Assembly (NCBI RefSeq): GCF_030186535.1
Contig: NZ_JASNVW010000002.1
Span: 268,001 to 332,000 of the forward strand
DNA from: Ignisphaera cupida
GTDB taxonomy: Archaea > Thermoproteota > Thermoprotei_A > Sulfolobales > Ignisphaeraceae
DNA: 64,000 nucleotides
Direction of reading: 5' to 3'
Below, piece after piece: positions 17,775 through 25,618 of this stretch; positions within the stretch are counted from its first letter, which is position 1; each line of letters begins with the position of its first letter. The notes below the pieces were generated by a model. It worked only from the letters and a program-made list of their open reading frames with translations, was not told where the DNA came from and did not search any database. A program made the translations under genes and the position numbers.

Positions 17775-18522
17775 GCTTCAAAGCATTTTCTGCAGCCTTG
17801 AAAGCGTTCTCAGCTTTTTCATCAGATGCCATTACATATAGCTCTATAACTGATTTGCCTTCTTCTTCACCCTTTGGATGTGACTTAACATATATTCTTG
17901 CAAATTTCTTAACAGCTTTCTCTATGTGTGGTGCTAGAGAAGATTCTGGAACACCAACAATTTTAACAGTTATTTCAGCAATGTGTATTTTAGGCCCTAT
18001 TTCCCTAAGTCTTGGCTCTACCCAGCTTTCCCACATAGCCTCCATCTCACTTGGAACACCAGGTAATGAAATAATTACTGTGTTTTCAAATTCTATCCAA
18101 CTTCCAGGAGCAGTTCCAACAGGATTTGGAATTGGTGTTGCGCCCTCGGGGAGATAAGCCATTTTAACTCTTTCAGGAGTTAATGGCACACCCCTTCTAT
18201 CATACTTCTCCTTAACCATTCTAAACGCATCATCATTTAAAACAAGCCTTTTATTCAAAGCCTTTGCAACAGCCTCCAAGGTTCTATCATCATATGTAGG
18301 CCCAAGACCACCAGTTGTAACTATAACCCTAGGCTTCTCAGCTAAAATAACGTGGCTCAAATACCTTGAAACCAAATCAACATCATCAACAAGAGTTATA
18401 AAGCCAAGCACATTGAAACCCAGCAACGTAAGTCTTCTACCGATATAAGCAGCATTAGTGTTTATAACCCTTCCCTGCACAAGCTCTGTGCCTATTGTGA
18501 ATATCCATGCATTGTTATTCAA
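17710..18522 (-). CDS. CinA/MoaB-like molybdopterin-binding-domain protein
   Basis: A 270-residue protein with a full MoCF-binding domain in residues 1-170: IFTIGTELVQGRVINTNAAYIGRRL, VIVTTGGLGPTYDDRT and PNPVGTAPG ... SLPGVPSEMEAMW. This is the CinA N-terminal type; the C-terminal NMN-deamidase domain of bacterial CinA is absent. Archaeal relatives are annotated as nicotinamide-nucleotide or molybdopterin-related enzymes without firm biochemistry. The 3' end runs 65 nt antisense into the primase-like gene. Confidence 0.85.
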   Translation of the reverse strand: MNNNAWIFTIGTELVQGRVINTNAAYIGRRLTLLGFNVLGFITLVDDVDLVSRYLSHVILAEKPRVIVTTGGLGPTYDDRTLEAVAKALNKRLVLNDDAFRMVKEKYDRRGVPLTPERVKMAYLPEGATPIPNPVGTAPGSWIEFENTVIISLPGVPSEMEAMWESWVEPRLREIGPKIHIAEITVKIVGVPESSLAPHIEKAVKKFARIYVKSHPKGEEEGKSVIELYVMASDEKAENAFKAAENALKLILDSLHGYSAHVEILETRVS

Positions 18523-18731
18523 AATTTAATCACCATAGAGTTACACAATTTCTTTGGTTATAAAGATATTGGTTTTAACTATTGCTGCAGAGAACATGAA
18601 AAACTCAATGCACTTAAGACAGGTATTCTAATTACCAAACCTTAATATTCGAAATGCAAAGTTAAAATGTTTGTCTAAAGCAACTTTATAACTCAAGTCA
18701 AATAACCTATTGAGAAGAGGTTGATTAGACA

Positions 18732-19643
18732 TTGAAAATGCATTCACAGTGTATAGTATGTCAAATTAGTATTAGATATCGAGATTTGGAAAAGAGTAGA
18801 AATCTTGGAGAATACGAGAAAATGAAGATAATGAGCGATGTACTTGCAATAGCAAAAGATTTTATGGAAAATTGTTTAAAGAATGGCGAAAATATCTGTG
18901 TTCCAACAATGCTAGCAACCAAGCTTTTTAGATATATGAAAAAAGCGTTGAATAATCCCGATCCATATATTGAGGAAAAGACTTTGCTTAATAAAGAGGC
19001 TTTGAAACTCTATGAAAATGTTAAAGCCTTTGTGCTTAGTGGAAGTAGTGTTGAGGAGAGACTGGTAAAAGCCATAAGATTTTCAATTATTGGCAATCTT
19101 CTCGATATTGGCGTTCTAAACTATACCCCTCCAACAGTTGAAGAAATTATTGAAAAAGCTTTGAAAATGGATATTTATGGAGATCTTGAAAAAGCTGCAA
19201 AGATTTTGCTTAATTCAAAGAAAGTTGTTGTTGTTTTGGACAATGCTGGTGAAGCTGTTTTTGATAGACTTCTAGCCGATGTTTTGAGAGCAAATGGCTC
19301 TAAGGTTTCCGCCATTGTTAAAGGAGGCTCTTTCCAAAATGATATGACAATACATGATGCAGCGTTGGCAGAGCTTGATAAAAGCTTTGATGAGGTAATA
19401 GATAGTGGAACTGATGCTTCAAGCATTTTCTTGGATGAGCTAAGTGAAAAAGCTAGAAAAGCAATAGATGAGGCAGAATCAATTGTTTTTAAGGGTATGG
19501 CAAACTATGAGTATGTTACAGAAATTGAGAATGTAATTAAAAAACCAATTATATATTTGCTTGTGGCAAAATGCTTACCAGTCTCAATAGCTTCTGGTAT
19601 CCCACTGGGAAAAGCAGGTGTTGTTATTCATAATATAGCATAG
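18732..19643 (+). CDS. DUF89 family metal-dependent damage-control phosphatase
   Basis: A 303-residue protein of the COG1578 branch. HSQCIVCQ near the start has the conserved CxxC; VVVVLDNAGEAVFDRLL gives the catalytic DNAGE motif (about 172-176); FKGMANYE (KGxANxE) lies near 254. DUF89 enzymes use Mn2+ or Ni2+ to dephosphorylate damaged sugar phosphates and related metabolites. TTG 18732 follows AGAGGTTGAT at 18716-18725; ATG 18738 is the alternative. It stands alone on its strand. Confidence 0.88.
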   Translation: MKMHSQCIVCQISIRYRDLEKSRNLGEYEKMKIMSDVLAIAKDFMENCLKNGENICVPTMLATKLFRYMKKALNNPDPYIEEKTLLNKEALKLYENVKAFVLSGSSVEERLVKAIRFSIIGNLLDIGVLNYTPPTVEEIIEKALKMDIYGDLEKAAKILLNSKKVVVVLDNAGEAVFDRLLADVLRANGSKVSAIVKGGSFQNDMTIHDAALAELDKSFDEVIDSGTDASSIFLDELSEKARKAIDEAESIVFKGMANYEYVTEIENVIKKPIIYLLVAKCLPVSIASGIPLGKAGVVIHNIA

Positions 19644-19821
19644 CTTTTGCAAGTGCTTCATGTAGAAACTAATGCTATTTAACATGTTGAAAATAATTGG
19701 CCTTAAATCATTGAACTAAGATTATCAATTTTGCTTATACACTGTTTGTGCAATAGCTTTATAAAACTCTAGCTAAAATTCTGTTTAGATGCTTAAACTG
19801 TTTCAATGGTGCTAAACACTA

Positions 19822-21171
19822 ATGTCATATGAATATACGTGGATTGGAAGAGGTAGGTCAAGGCCAATAGCAACAATAGCTATAGTCGCAATAAATGTTG
19901 CAGTTTATCTCTACACATCATATCAAAGTTTCTTTTCTCAAACATCTCAAGACTGGATTGATGCTTTGTCATTCATACCAATTCTTCTTCAAGTACCTTC
20001 TCAATGGTATAGAATAATAACAAGCATGTTTACGCATGCAGATATTTTTCACATATTCTTTAATATGTGGTTTCTATACTTTTTCGGTTCTGAAGTTGAG
20101 AAAAGAATAGGAAGCCTAAAATTCTTAGTACTATACTTTATCTCAGGTCTCATGGCAATAGTATTTCATGTTGCATTCACATCAATTGGTGGTAGCATAA
20201 ATCTTGTTATACCAGCTCTCGGAGCTTCTGGTGCTATAAGTGGTGTTCTTGGTGCTTACGTTATGCTCTACCCAAGGAGAAAGCTAGCTGGATGCTACCT
20301 AATACTCATAATACCGTTGTGTCTTACAATGACAGCTTCCTGGTTTCTCCTACTATGGTTTGCAACCCAGGTGATTTATGGTTATTTAAAGTTTGGCGGC
20401 GTAGCGTTTTTTGCTCATGTTGGTGGCTTTGTCAATGGAATAGCACTTATATATCCACTAGCTAAGAAAGCTGAAGCAAAAACTGATTTACTCCCAGGCT
20501 ACTTCTTCATGGAGTGGCGCCAAAGAGTTGGACTTGGAAAAGCATTGAAAACAACCTTAGTAATATTATTATTGGCTGTTGTTGGTGGAGCAATATATTC
20601 AACACTTATAGCTCCATCGATGAGCGGTGTTTATGTATATTCCATAAAAGTTGTTGATAGTAGTGGAAAAACATTTGAAGACCAAGCATATTTTTCACCA
20701 CCAAGCAACTCTGTGCCTCCATCTCTTGATGCTCCTAGAATTGTTTTCAACAGGTTTTTGTGGTCTGGGCTATTAACAGGGTATCTTCAACCAAGTAACG
20801 AGGTTGTAGAGCTAAGGTATACAAGTAGAATTAGAGATCCCAATTATGGTTTGAGAATAAGGCTTTCTATAGATGGGTTGGCAATGTATGATTCTAATCA
20901 CATTCTCAAAAGCTTTAATGGCACTGTTCAAACAGATGTTATAAAAGTGGGGTACTATTGGCTATGGCCAGTTGCAAGTGTTGGTGAATACGAATCCTTC
21001 TCTGTTAAAATGGTTGGAGAAGATGTTGCTGGAGATGCTGGTCCAACAATAGTTTTTCCATGTGCTGTAATCTCAACAATAACATCTATTGCAGCACTCT
21101 ACATATCTTTGTATAAGGATCGTGAAATTGCTGAGGAGGAGCTATGGGTTATAGCACCATTCCGGATATAG
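19822..21171 (+). CDS. Rhomboid intramembrane serine protease with C-terminal extension
   Basis: A 449-residue membrane protease. Six helices cover about residues 16-215. The catalytic serine is Ser136 in GASGAISG and the histidine is His199 in FFAHVGGFVNG; THADIFHIFFNMWFLYFFG carries the HxxxN motif of the second helix. After a seventh helix (about 240-262) comes a roughly 155-residue outside domain and a last helix near 410-430. It cleaves membrane proteins inside the bilayer. The soluble domain is not one I recognise and may select substrates. The moaB-like gene follows directly. Confidence 0.9.
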   Translation: MSYEYTWIGRGRSRPIATIAIVAINVAVYLYTSYQSFFSQTSQDWIDALSFIPILLQVPSQWYRIITSMFTHADIFHIFFNMWFLYFFGSEVEKRIGSLKFLVLYFISGLMAIVFHVAFTSIGGSINLVIPALGASGAISGVLGAYVMLYPRRKLAGCYLILIIPLCLTMTASWFLLLWFATQVIYGYLKFGGVAFFAHVGGFVNGIALIYPLAKKAEAKTDLLPGYFFMEWRQRVGLGKALKTTLVILLLAVVGGAIYSTLIAPSMSGVYVYSIKVVDSSGKTFEDQAYFSPPSNSVPPSLDAPRIVFNRFLWSGLLTGYLQPSNEVVELRYTSRIRDPNYGLRIRLSIDGLAMYDSNHILKSFNGTVQTDVIKVGYYWLWPVASVGEYESFSVKMVGEDVAGDAGPTIVFPCAVISTITSIAALYISLYKDREIAEEELWVIAPFRI

Positions 21172-21180
21172 GTGAAGTTA

Positions 21181-21681
21181 TTGAATGAACATGAGCATTT
21201 TGTAGTTGAAAACTTCTCCATATGCTTTATAGTAACAAGTGAAAGTGTTTTAGGAGGTTTGAAAAGCGATGAGATAAGGCCATTGGCAGAAAGACTTCAT
21301 GAGTTATGCCCCAAGGTCTTAGTCAAAAATTATCTGGTTATTGGCAACGACATTGGGGCTATTAGAGAAACTGTGTTGAACTATAGCAAAATTTGTGATG
21401 TTATTGTTGTTTCTGGTGGAACAGGGATAAGCAGAAGAGATGTTAGCATAGAAGCTGTTGAACCATTATCAAATAAGAAAATATTGGGTTTTGGAGAGCT
21501 TTTCAGAGCTTTAAGCTACAAGCAAATTGGTGTTAGAGCTTATATATCAAGAGCATCTGCATATGTTGTTAACAACTCTCTTGTGTTTGTTGTTCCAGGA
21601 AACCCTGATGCTGTGAAGCTTGCTCTGGAAATAATATGTGAAGTAGCTCCTCATGCTATTTACGAAGCTAGAAGAACATAG
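21181..21681 (+). CDS. MoaB/MogA-like molybdopterin-binding protein
   Basis: A roughly 166-residue protein of the MoaB/Mog fold: a central strand CDVIVVSGGTGISRRDVSIEAV (the GGTG(x)8-D motif that binds molybdopterin) and VFVVPGNPDAVKLAL. It would adenylate molybdopterin during cofactor synthesis. TTG 21181 is preferred because GGTGA at 21171-21175 is a well-spaced SD; the GTG at 21172 lies within that SD and directly abuts the rhomboid stop codon. The N-terminal stretch NEHEHFVVENF is longer than in most relatives. Confidence 0.85.
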   Translation: MNEHEHFVVENFSICFIVTSESVLGGLKSDEIRPLAERLHELCPKVLVKNYLVIGNDIGAIRETVLNYSKICDVIVVSGGTGISRRDVSIEAVEPLSNKKILGFGELFRALSYKQIGVRAYISRASAYVVNNSLVFVVPGNPDAVKLALEIICEVAPHAIYEARRT

Positions 21682-21700
21682 CTGGTAAAGGGCTTGTAAA

Positions 21701-23326
21701 TTGAGTAGTACTAAAAATGGTGATAACAATTATTTGTTAGAGTATTTGAGAAGCGCTGCTGGAAACACGTTTATTCTATTTTTGGGTGATTTTCTATATA
21801 ACCTGGTTTTAGCTATAGGCTCAATATTTATTGCAAGAATTCTTGGTAGTGAAGGATATGGTGCTTTTTCCTTGGCCTTGGTGCCTCCACTAACCCTAGT
21901 ATCTCTACTGTCTCTAGGTATAGACACGGCCGCAACAAGATATATTCAAAAATTTCTTGCTGAAGAAAATAAAAGCAAAGCTATTTATGTTGTTAGATCA
22001 TCTCTTTTGATGAGATCAATAATAAACATTGTTGGGGCTGTAGCATGCTTTGTGTTTTCATCTCAACTTGCGCAAATTCTTGTTAATAGAGCTGAGCTTG
22101 GAGAATATGTTAGGGTTGCATCTGCTATTGTTTTTCTCCAGGGGGTTTACAGCCTAGTTTTATCCATATTCATTGGAGTTAATATGGCAGTTGGAGTTTC
22201 TATAGCAAAGATTACATACAGTGTTTCAAAGACTTTAGTATCGATAGTTATGCTAATGGTTTTTAACATGGGTGTCTTAGGAGCGTTAATTGGCAATATA
22301 ATTGGCTATGTGATAGCCTTGGTTATTGCATTAATTTTCTTAGCTGTTTTGTTGCGCAGGTTTCATAAATACTCTAGTAACGCTGATGGCATGAAAAATG
22401 TTTTGTGGGAGCTTCTCTCCTATGGAATACCTCTCTACGCATCATCAATAGTGTCAATAGCTGTTTCAATATACCAAAACCTCTTAATAGCCTATGCCCT
22501 ACCCCTATCTGATATTGGTGGGTATAGAGCAATATCAAATTTCAATGTGCTTATAACAGTAGTTGCCTCACCTATTTCAGCATCTCTTCTTCCACTTTTC
22601 ACACATGTTTTCACAAAGTTTCAAGACATGGAGAACATGCTTAAATTATCAAATAAGTACACATCATTTGTGCTTGTACCTGTTACAATGATTGCTATGA
22701 TATTTTCTAGAGAACTCATATACATATTCTATGGTTCTCAATACCTGTTTGCCTACCACTATCTACCTCTTCTACTAGCACCAAATCTTCTAGTTGGTTT
22801 AGGTAGTTTAACAATACCTGTTTTACTAAATGCTGTTGGAGATACAAAAGCAAATATGAAAGCATCTATAGTATCATCAATAGCTCTTGTTGCAACATCA
22901 TGTTTATTAACCATGGTTTTGAAACTTGGTTTGTGGGGATATTTAACATCTCTTTTAATATCATCAGCTGTGGGAATGCTTCTGGTATTGGCTTATGCAA
23001 GGAGGTATGTTAGAAACCCTATTGATATTAATCAAAGCATTAAAATTTATTTAGCGTCAACTATGGCGGCAGCTGCTACAATCCCCATATTCCATATTTC
23101 TGTGCCAAGATTTGTAAGTGCTTTTAGAATTGCTGCAGGTTTCACACTTTTTGTACTTATCTATGTTGCTGCATCAGTATATTTCAACATTATTAGAGAA
23201 GATGATGTGGAGTTTATTGTAAAGGCATTCAATAGATTTCCCATAGTAAATATTGTAATTAATTTGCTTGCTAAGTACGCACTAACACTAATTAACTTGA
23301 TGGGCTCTGACAAGAAAACTCGATAG
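21701..23326 (+). CDS. Oligosaccharide/lipid flippase of the MATE-like MOP superfamily
   Basis: A 541-residue protein with about 14 helices. The start, AGNTFILFLGDFLYNLVLAIGSIFIARILGSEGYGAFSLALVP, is typical of Wzx/RfbX-like polysaccharide exporters (GNTF, ARxLGxxGYG). It probably flips dolichol-linked glycans for protein N-glycosylation or the S-layer. The start is TTG 21701, with GGTAAAGG ahead of it and a 19-nt gap from moaB. No glycosyltransferase genes are next to it, so its glycan is unknown. Confidence 0.85.
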   Translation: MSSTKNGDNNYLLEYLRSAAGNTFILFLGDFLYNLVLAIGSIFIARILGSEGYGAFSLALVPPLTLVSLLSLGIDTAATRYIQKFLAEENKSKAIYVVRSSLLMRSIINIVGAVACFVFSSQLAQILVNRAELGEYVRVASAIVFLQGVYSLVLSIFIGVNMAVGVSIAKITYSVSKTLVSIVMLMVFNMGVLGALIGNIIGYVIALVIALIFLAVLLRRFHKYSSNADGMKNVLWELLSYGIPLYASSIVSIAVSIYQNLLIAYALPLSDIGGYRAISNFNVLITVVASPISASLLPLFTHVFTKFQDMENMLKLSNKYTSFVLVPVTMIAMIFSRELIYIFYGSQYLFAYHYLPLLLAPNLLVGLGSLTIPVLLNAVGDTKANMKASIVSSIALVATSCLLTMVLKLGLWGYLTSLLISSAVGMLLVLAYARRYVRNPIDINQSIKIYLASTMAAAATIPIFHISVPRFVSAFRIAAGFTLFVLIYVAASVYFNIIREDDVEFIVKAFNRFPIVNIVINLLAKYALTLINLMGSDKKTR

Positions 23327-23397
23327 CTAGGAGATCTTGGAATGAGAGAAAATTTTAAATTTAAATATTGTAAAGTTATTATTTGAGGCGTTGATGC

Positions 23398-24501
23398 TTG
23401 AGAGATGTTGATAAATACGCTAAATTGATTGTTGATTACTGTGTATCTGTAAGAAAACTTGATGAGGTTGCTATATACAGTTCCTTAGAGGCTATGCCAC
23501 TAGTTAGAGAAATTTGGAGAGAGGTTGTTATTAGAGGTGCTTATCCAAGGCTTGTAATCAACGATGATTATTTAACAGAGATTTTCTATAGGTATGCACC
23601 TAGGGAATTGCTTGACTATGTCTCGCCAGTAGATAGGGTTATAGCCGAGAAGATCACTGTAAGAATATCTATTCTATCTCCACAACACTCAAAACCTCTT
23701 ATTGGTGTAGATCCGGAGAAGGTCAAGCTTAGATACCAGGCTGTGAGAGAGCTTAGAGAAATTTTTATAAAGAGAGATGCCTCAGGAGATCTAAGATGGG
23801 TTGTGGCACCATATCCAACATATGCAATGGCTCAGGAAGCTGGCATGTCACCAATGGATTTTGAGGAGTTTGTTTACAGAGCTGTGAAGCTCTATGAGAG
23901 TAATCCTGTTGAGGCTTGGATTAGGCAAAGCAAGTGGCAAGAGAAAATAGCTAACATGTTGTCAAAAGTTGATGAGCTTAGAATAGTATCTGAAAACACT
24001 GATCTTCTTTTAAAGGTTGGTGGTAGAATATGGATTAATGATGATGGAAAGAATAATATGCCTGGTGGAGAGGTTTTCTCAGCTCCTCATGAGGATAGTG
24101 TTGAGGGTTTTATAGCATTTGAGTATCCAGCTATATACAGTGGTGTTGAGGTTGAGGGGGTGAGGCTTGTTTTTAAGAAAGGCGAAGTTGTAGAGGCTTA
24201 TGCTACAAAGGGTTTAGAGTTTTTGAAGAAAATGCTTGAAATTGATGAGGGTGCTAAAAGAGTTGGTGAAATAGCTTTTGGGCTAAACTATGATATTACA
24301 AGATTTACCAAGGAGATTTTGTTTGATGAGAAAATTGGTGGAACAATTCACATGGCCCTGGGCTCAGCATATCTTAAGACTGGTGGAAAGAACATGTCAT
24401 CTCTTCACTGGGACATGGTTAAAGACATGAGAAAGGGGAAGGTGTATGCAGACAAGGATCTGATATACGAAAACGGCAGATTCATAAAGGATTTCGTGTA
24501 G
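23398..24501 (+). CDS. M29-family thermophilic aminopeptidase
   Basis: A 367-residue metallopeptidase. Ligand-bearing motifs of clan MQ are visible: NMPGGEVFSAPHEDSVEG (about 218-235), which gives Glu and His, FVxFxYPA-like FIAFEYPAIYSG, and in the last third RVGEIAFGLN, GTIHMALGSAY and SLHWDMVKDM. It removes N-terminal residues from peptides in the cytosol. The start is TTG 23398 after GAGGCGTTGATG; an A/T-rich TATA region lies at about 23351-23370. The ogt-like gene follows after 6 nt. Confidence 0.9.
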   Translation: MRDVDKYAKLIVDYCVSVRKLDEVAIYSSLEAMPLVREIWREVVIRGAYPRLVINDDYLTEIFYRYAPRELLDYVSPVDRVIAEKITVRISILSPQHSKPLIGVDPEKVKLRYQAVRELREIFIKRDASGDLRWVVAPYPTYAMAQEAGMSPMDFEEFVYRAVKLYESNPVEAWIRQSKWQEKIANMLSKVDELRIVSENTDLLLKVGGRIWINDDGKNNMPGGEVFSAPHEDSVEGFIAFEYPAIYSGVEVEGVRLVFKKGEVVEAYATKGLEFLKKMLEIDEGAKRVGEIAFGLNYDITRFTKEILFDEKIGGTIHMALGSAYLKTGGKNMSSLHWDMVKDMRKGKVYADKDLIYENGRFIKDFV

Positions 24502-24507
24502 TTCAAA

Positions 24508-24858
24508 ATGATTGTTGTAGAAATAAGAGAAGAAAACATAAGTGTTAGGAGGTGGAGTATAGAGGATATTGCAGAAGCTGTTTACACACTTGTTCAGCTT
24601 ATTCCAATAGGCTGTGTAACAACATATAAAGAAATTGCAAAGGTTTTGGGGATTAGCCCAAGGCTTGTTGCGAAAATATTGAGCAAAAACAAAAAGCTTA
24701 TTGCAATACCTTGTCACAGAGTTGTAAAATCTAATGGAGAACTAGGTGGCTACACATTAAATGGAAAAAATGTGCCAAAGTTTAAAGAAAATCTTCTGAA
24801 ACTTGAAGGCTATACCACATGTAAATACAAATTATCTAGACTTTTAAATATAGAGTAG
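24508..24858 (+). CDS. ogt: O6-methylguanine-DNA methyltransferase (active-site domain only)
   Basis: A 116-residue protein that corresponds to the DNA-binding/active domain of Ogt. IPIGCVTTYKEIAKVLG is the helix-turn-helix with the arginine-finger-adjacent motif, and IPCHRVVKSNGELGGY holds the methyl-accepting cysteine (PCHRV). Full-length archaeal Ogt is about 150-170 residues, so most of the N-terminal domain is missing. It could be an intact short form or an alkyltransferase-like DNA-repair protein, but the Cys is present. It is 6 nt downstream of the M29 peptidase. Confidence 0.9.
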   Translation: MIVVEIREENISVRRWSIEDIAEAVYTLVQLIPIGCVTTYKEIAKVLGISPRLVAKILSKNKKLIAIPCHRVVKSNGELGGYTLNGKNVPKFKENLLKLEGYTTCKYKLSRLLNIE

Positions 24859-24866
24859 TTTCAGAT

Positions 24867-25076
24867 CTACATAAAGAAAGCGTTTCCCCACTCACGGTAC
24901 TTATAATTGGTTTCAATCACTTTTAACTCCGTGGGTGGGGTTGGCCCTAGGCTTGGGCTCACCAGCTTCACCCAAGCCTCATGGGACTCTGTCAAGCCCA
25001 ACGCCACAAGGCTCCCATCTGCAACTCTCACTCTCTCACCCCCTCTCACCGCTAAATCGAAAACAGCCTTGCTTCA
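24867..25076 (-). pseudogene. GC-rich fragment, possibly a transposase C-terminus
   Basis: An open frame of about 69 codons without its own good start (a GTG lies at 25049), ending GNAFFM. Its composition is far richer in G and C than everything around it. The peptide (RGGERVRVADGS ... LGPTPPTELKVIETN) looks like the C-terminal tail of an IS200/IS605-type transposase by my recollection of archaeal tails; no catalytic motif is left to confirm this. It ends 4 bases from the left CRISPR-like repeat. Confidence 0.35.
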
Positions 25077-25079
25077 AGG

Positions 25080-25109
25080 TCTTTCAATTCCATTTAATGG
25101 ATTCCGATC
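25080..25109 (-). CRISPR. Single CRISPR-like repeat, left, minus orientation
   Basis: On the minus strand this ends AAATGGAATTGAAAG, the 3' end style of Sulfolobales and Metallosphaera repeats (GGAATTGAAAG). It is identical over 30 bases to the repeat at 25538-25567. No second repeat follows within 35-45 nt on its downstream side, so no spacer is present. Confidence 0.6.
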
Positions 25110-25242
25110 TTTATTCCCTTGAATGAAATTTTCCGTTGTCGGATTCGAAACTGCTCAATATATTTTGTGTTGAATGGAGTGCAAAAGCTTTTAAGCTGGA
25201 TAGTGCAAGGTTATGGCGATGATCATTATTCATCGATGATCT
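25110..25242 (-). promoter_or_regulatory. Left CRISPR leader-like segment
   Basis: This A/T-rich, non-coding segment lies upstream of the left repeat when read on the minus strand. It shares about three quarters of its positions, ungapped, with the right segment at 25405-25537. Position and conservation are those of a CRISPR leader; function is inferred. Confidence 0.5.
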
Positions 25243-25404
25243 GATTAGATAATCAGTGCAGTGAAGCTATTGCAATGTTGCTTATAAGCTTTGATTTGAA
25301 AGAATAGAGAAAATTATATCCATAGAGAAATTTTATGGTTTGACAAAAGCTTTTAAAGAGTTTATATATCATTGCAATGCCTGCATTGTACTGATGAATT
25401 CATC

Positions 25405-25537
25405 GCACCATCGATGATTTATGATCATAGCCATTGCCTTGGCTTAACAAGCTAAAAAGCTTTTGCACTCCATTCAACATAATTAATAGTGAATAGTTTT
25501 GAATCCAATGATGGAAAATCTCAAATGAGAGAACCAG
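25405..25537 (+). promoter_or_regulatory. Right CRISPR leader-like segment
   Basis: Mirror image of the left segment, reading toward the right repeat. It contains AAAAGCTTTTGCACTCC, also present in the left copy. It lies about 80-210 nt upstream of the threonine-synthase-like gene and could also influence that gene's transcription. Confidence 0.5.
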
Positions 25538-25567
25538 GATCGGAATCCATTAAATGGAATTGAAAGA
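25538..25567 (+). CRISPR. Single CRISPR-like repeat, right, plus orientation
   Basis: It reads GATCGGAATCCATTAAATGG then AATTGAAAGA, with the internal weak dyad CCATTAAATGG and the GAATTGAAAG end common in crenarchaeal type I-A repeats. The downstream sequence to 25618 contains no second copy. Confidence 0.6.
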
Positions 25568-25618
25568 AGGCTTAGAGCTATAAATCAATTTCTGTTTTTT
25601 ATCTACTTAAAATCAGAG

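Larger units (their letters stand above)
25080..25567. repeat. 488-bp inverted repeat with 161-bp arms
   Basis: Arm 25080-25242 and the reverse complement of 25405-25567 align without gaps; by eye about 128 of 161 positions match, and the outer 30 are identical. The best blocks are the CRISPR-like repeat, TTGAATGGAGTGCAAAAGC (25170-25188) and GATCAT with TCATCGATG (25221-25238). The central 25243-25404 is A/T-rich unique sequence. No open frame spans the region. It can be read as two divergent CRISPR leaders each with one repeat, or as a mobile element with long terminal inverted repeats. Confidence 0.9.

Noticed and set aside
25080-25567. A full CRISPR array with spacers
   Set aside because: There is only one repeat on each side; no repeat recurs at 60-75 nt spacing in either direction.
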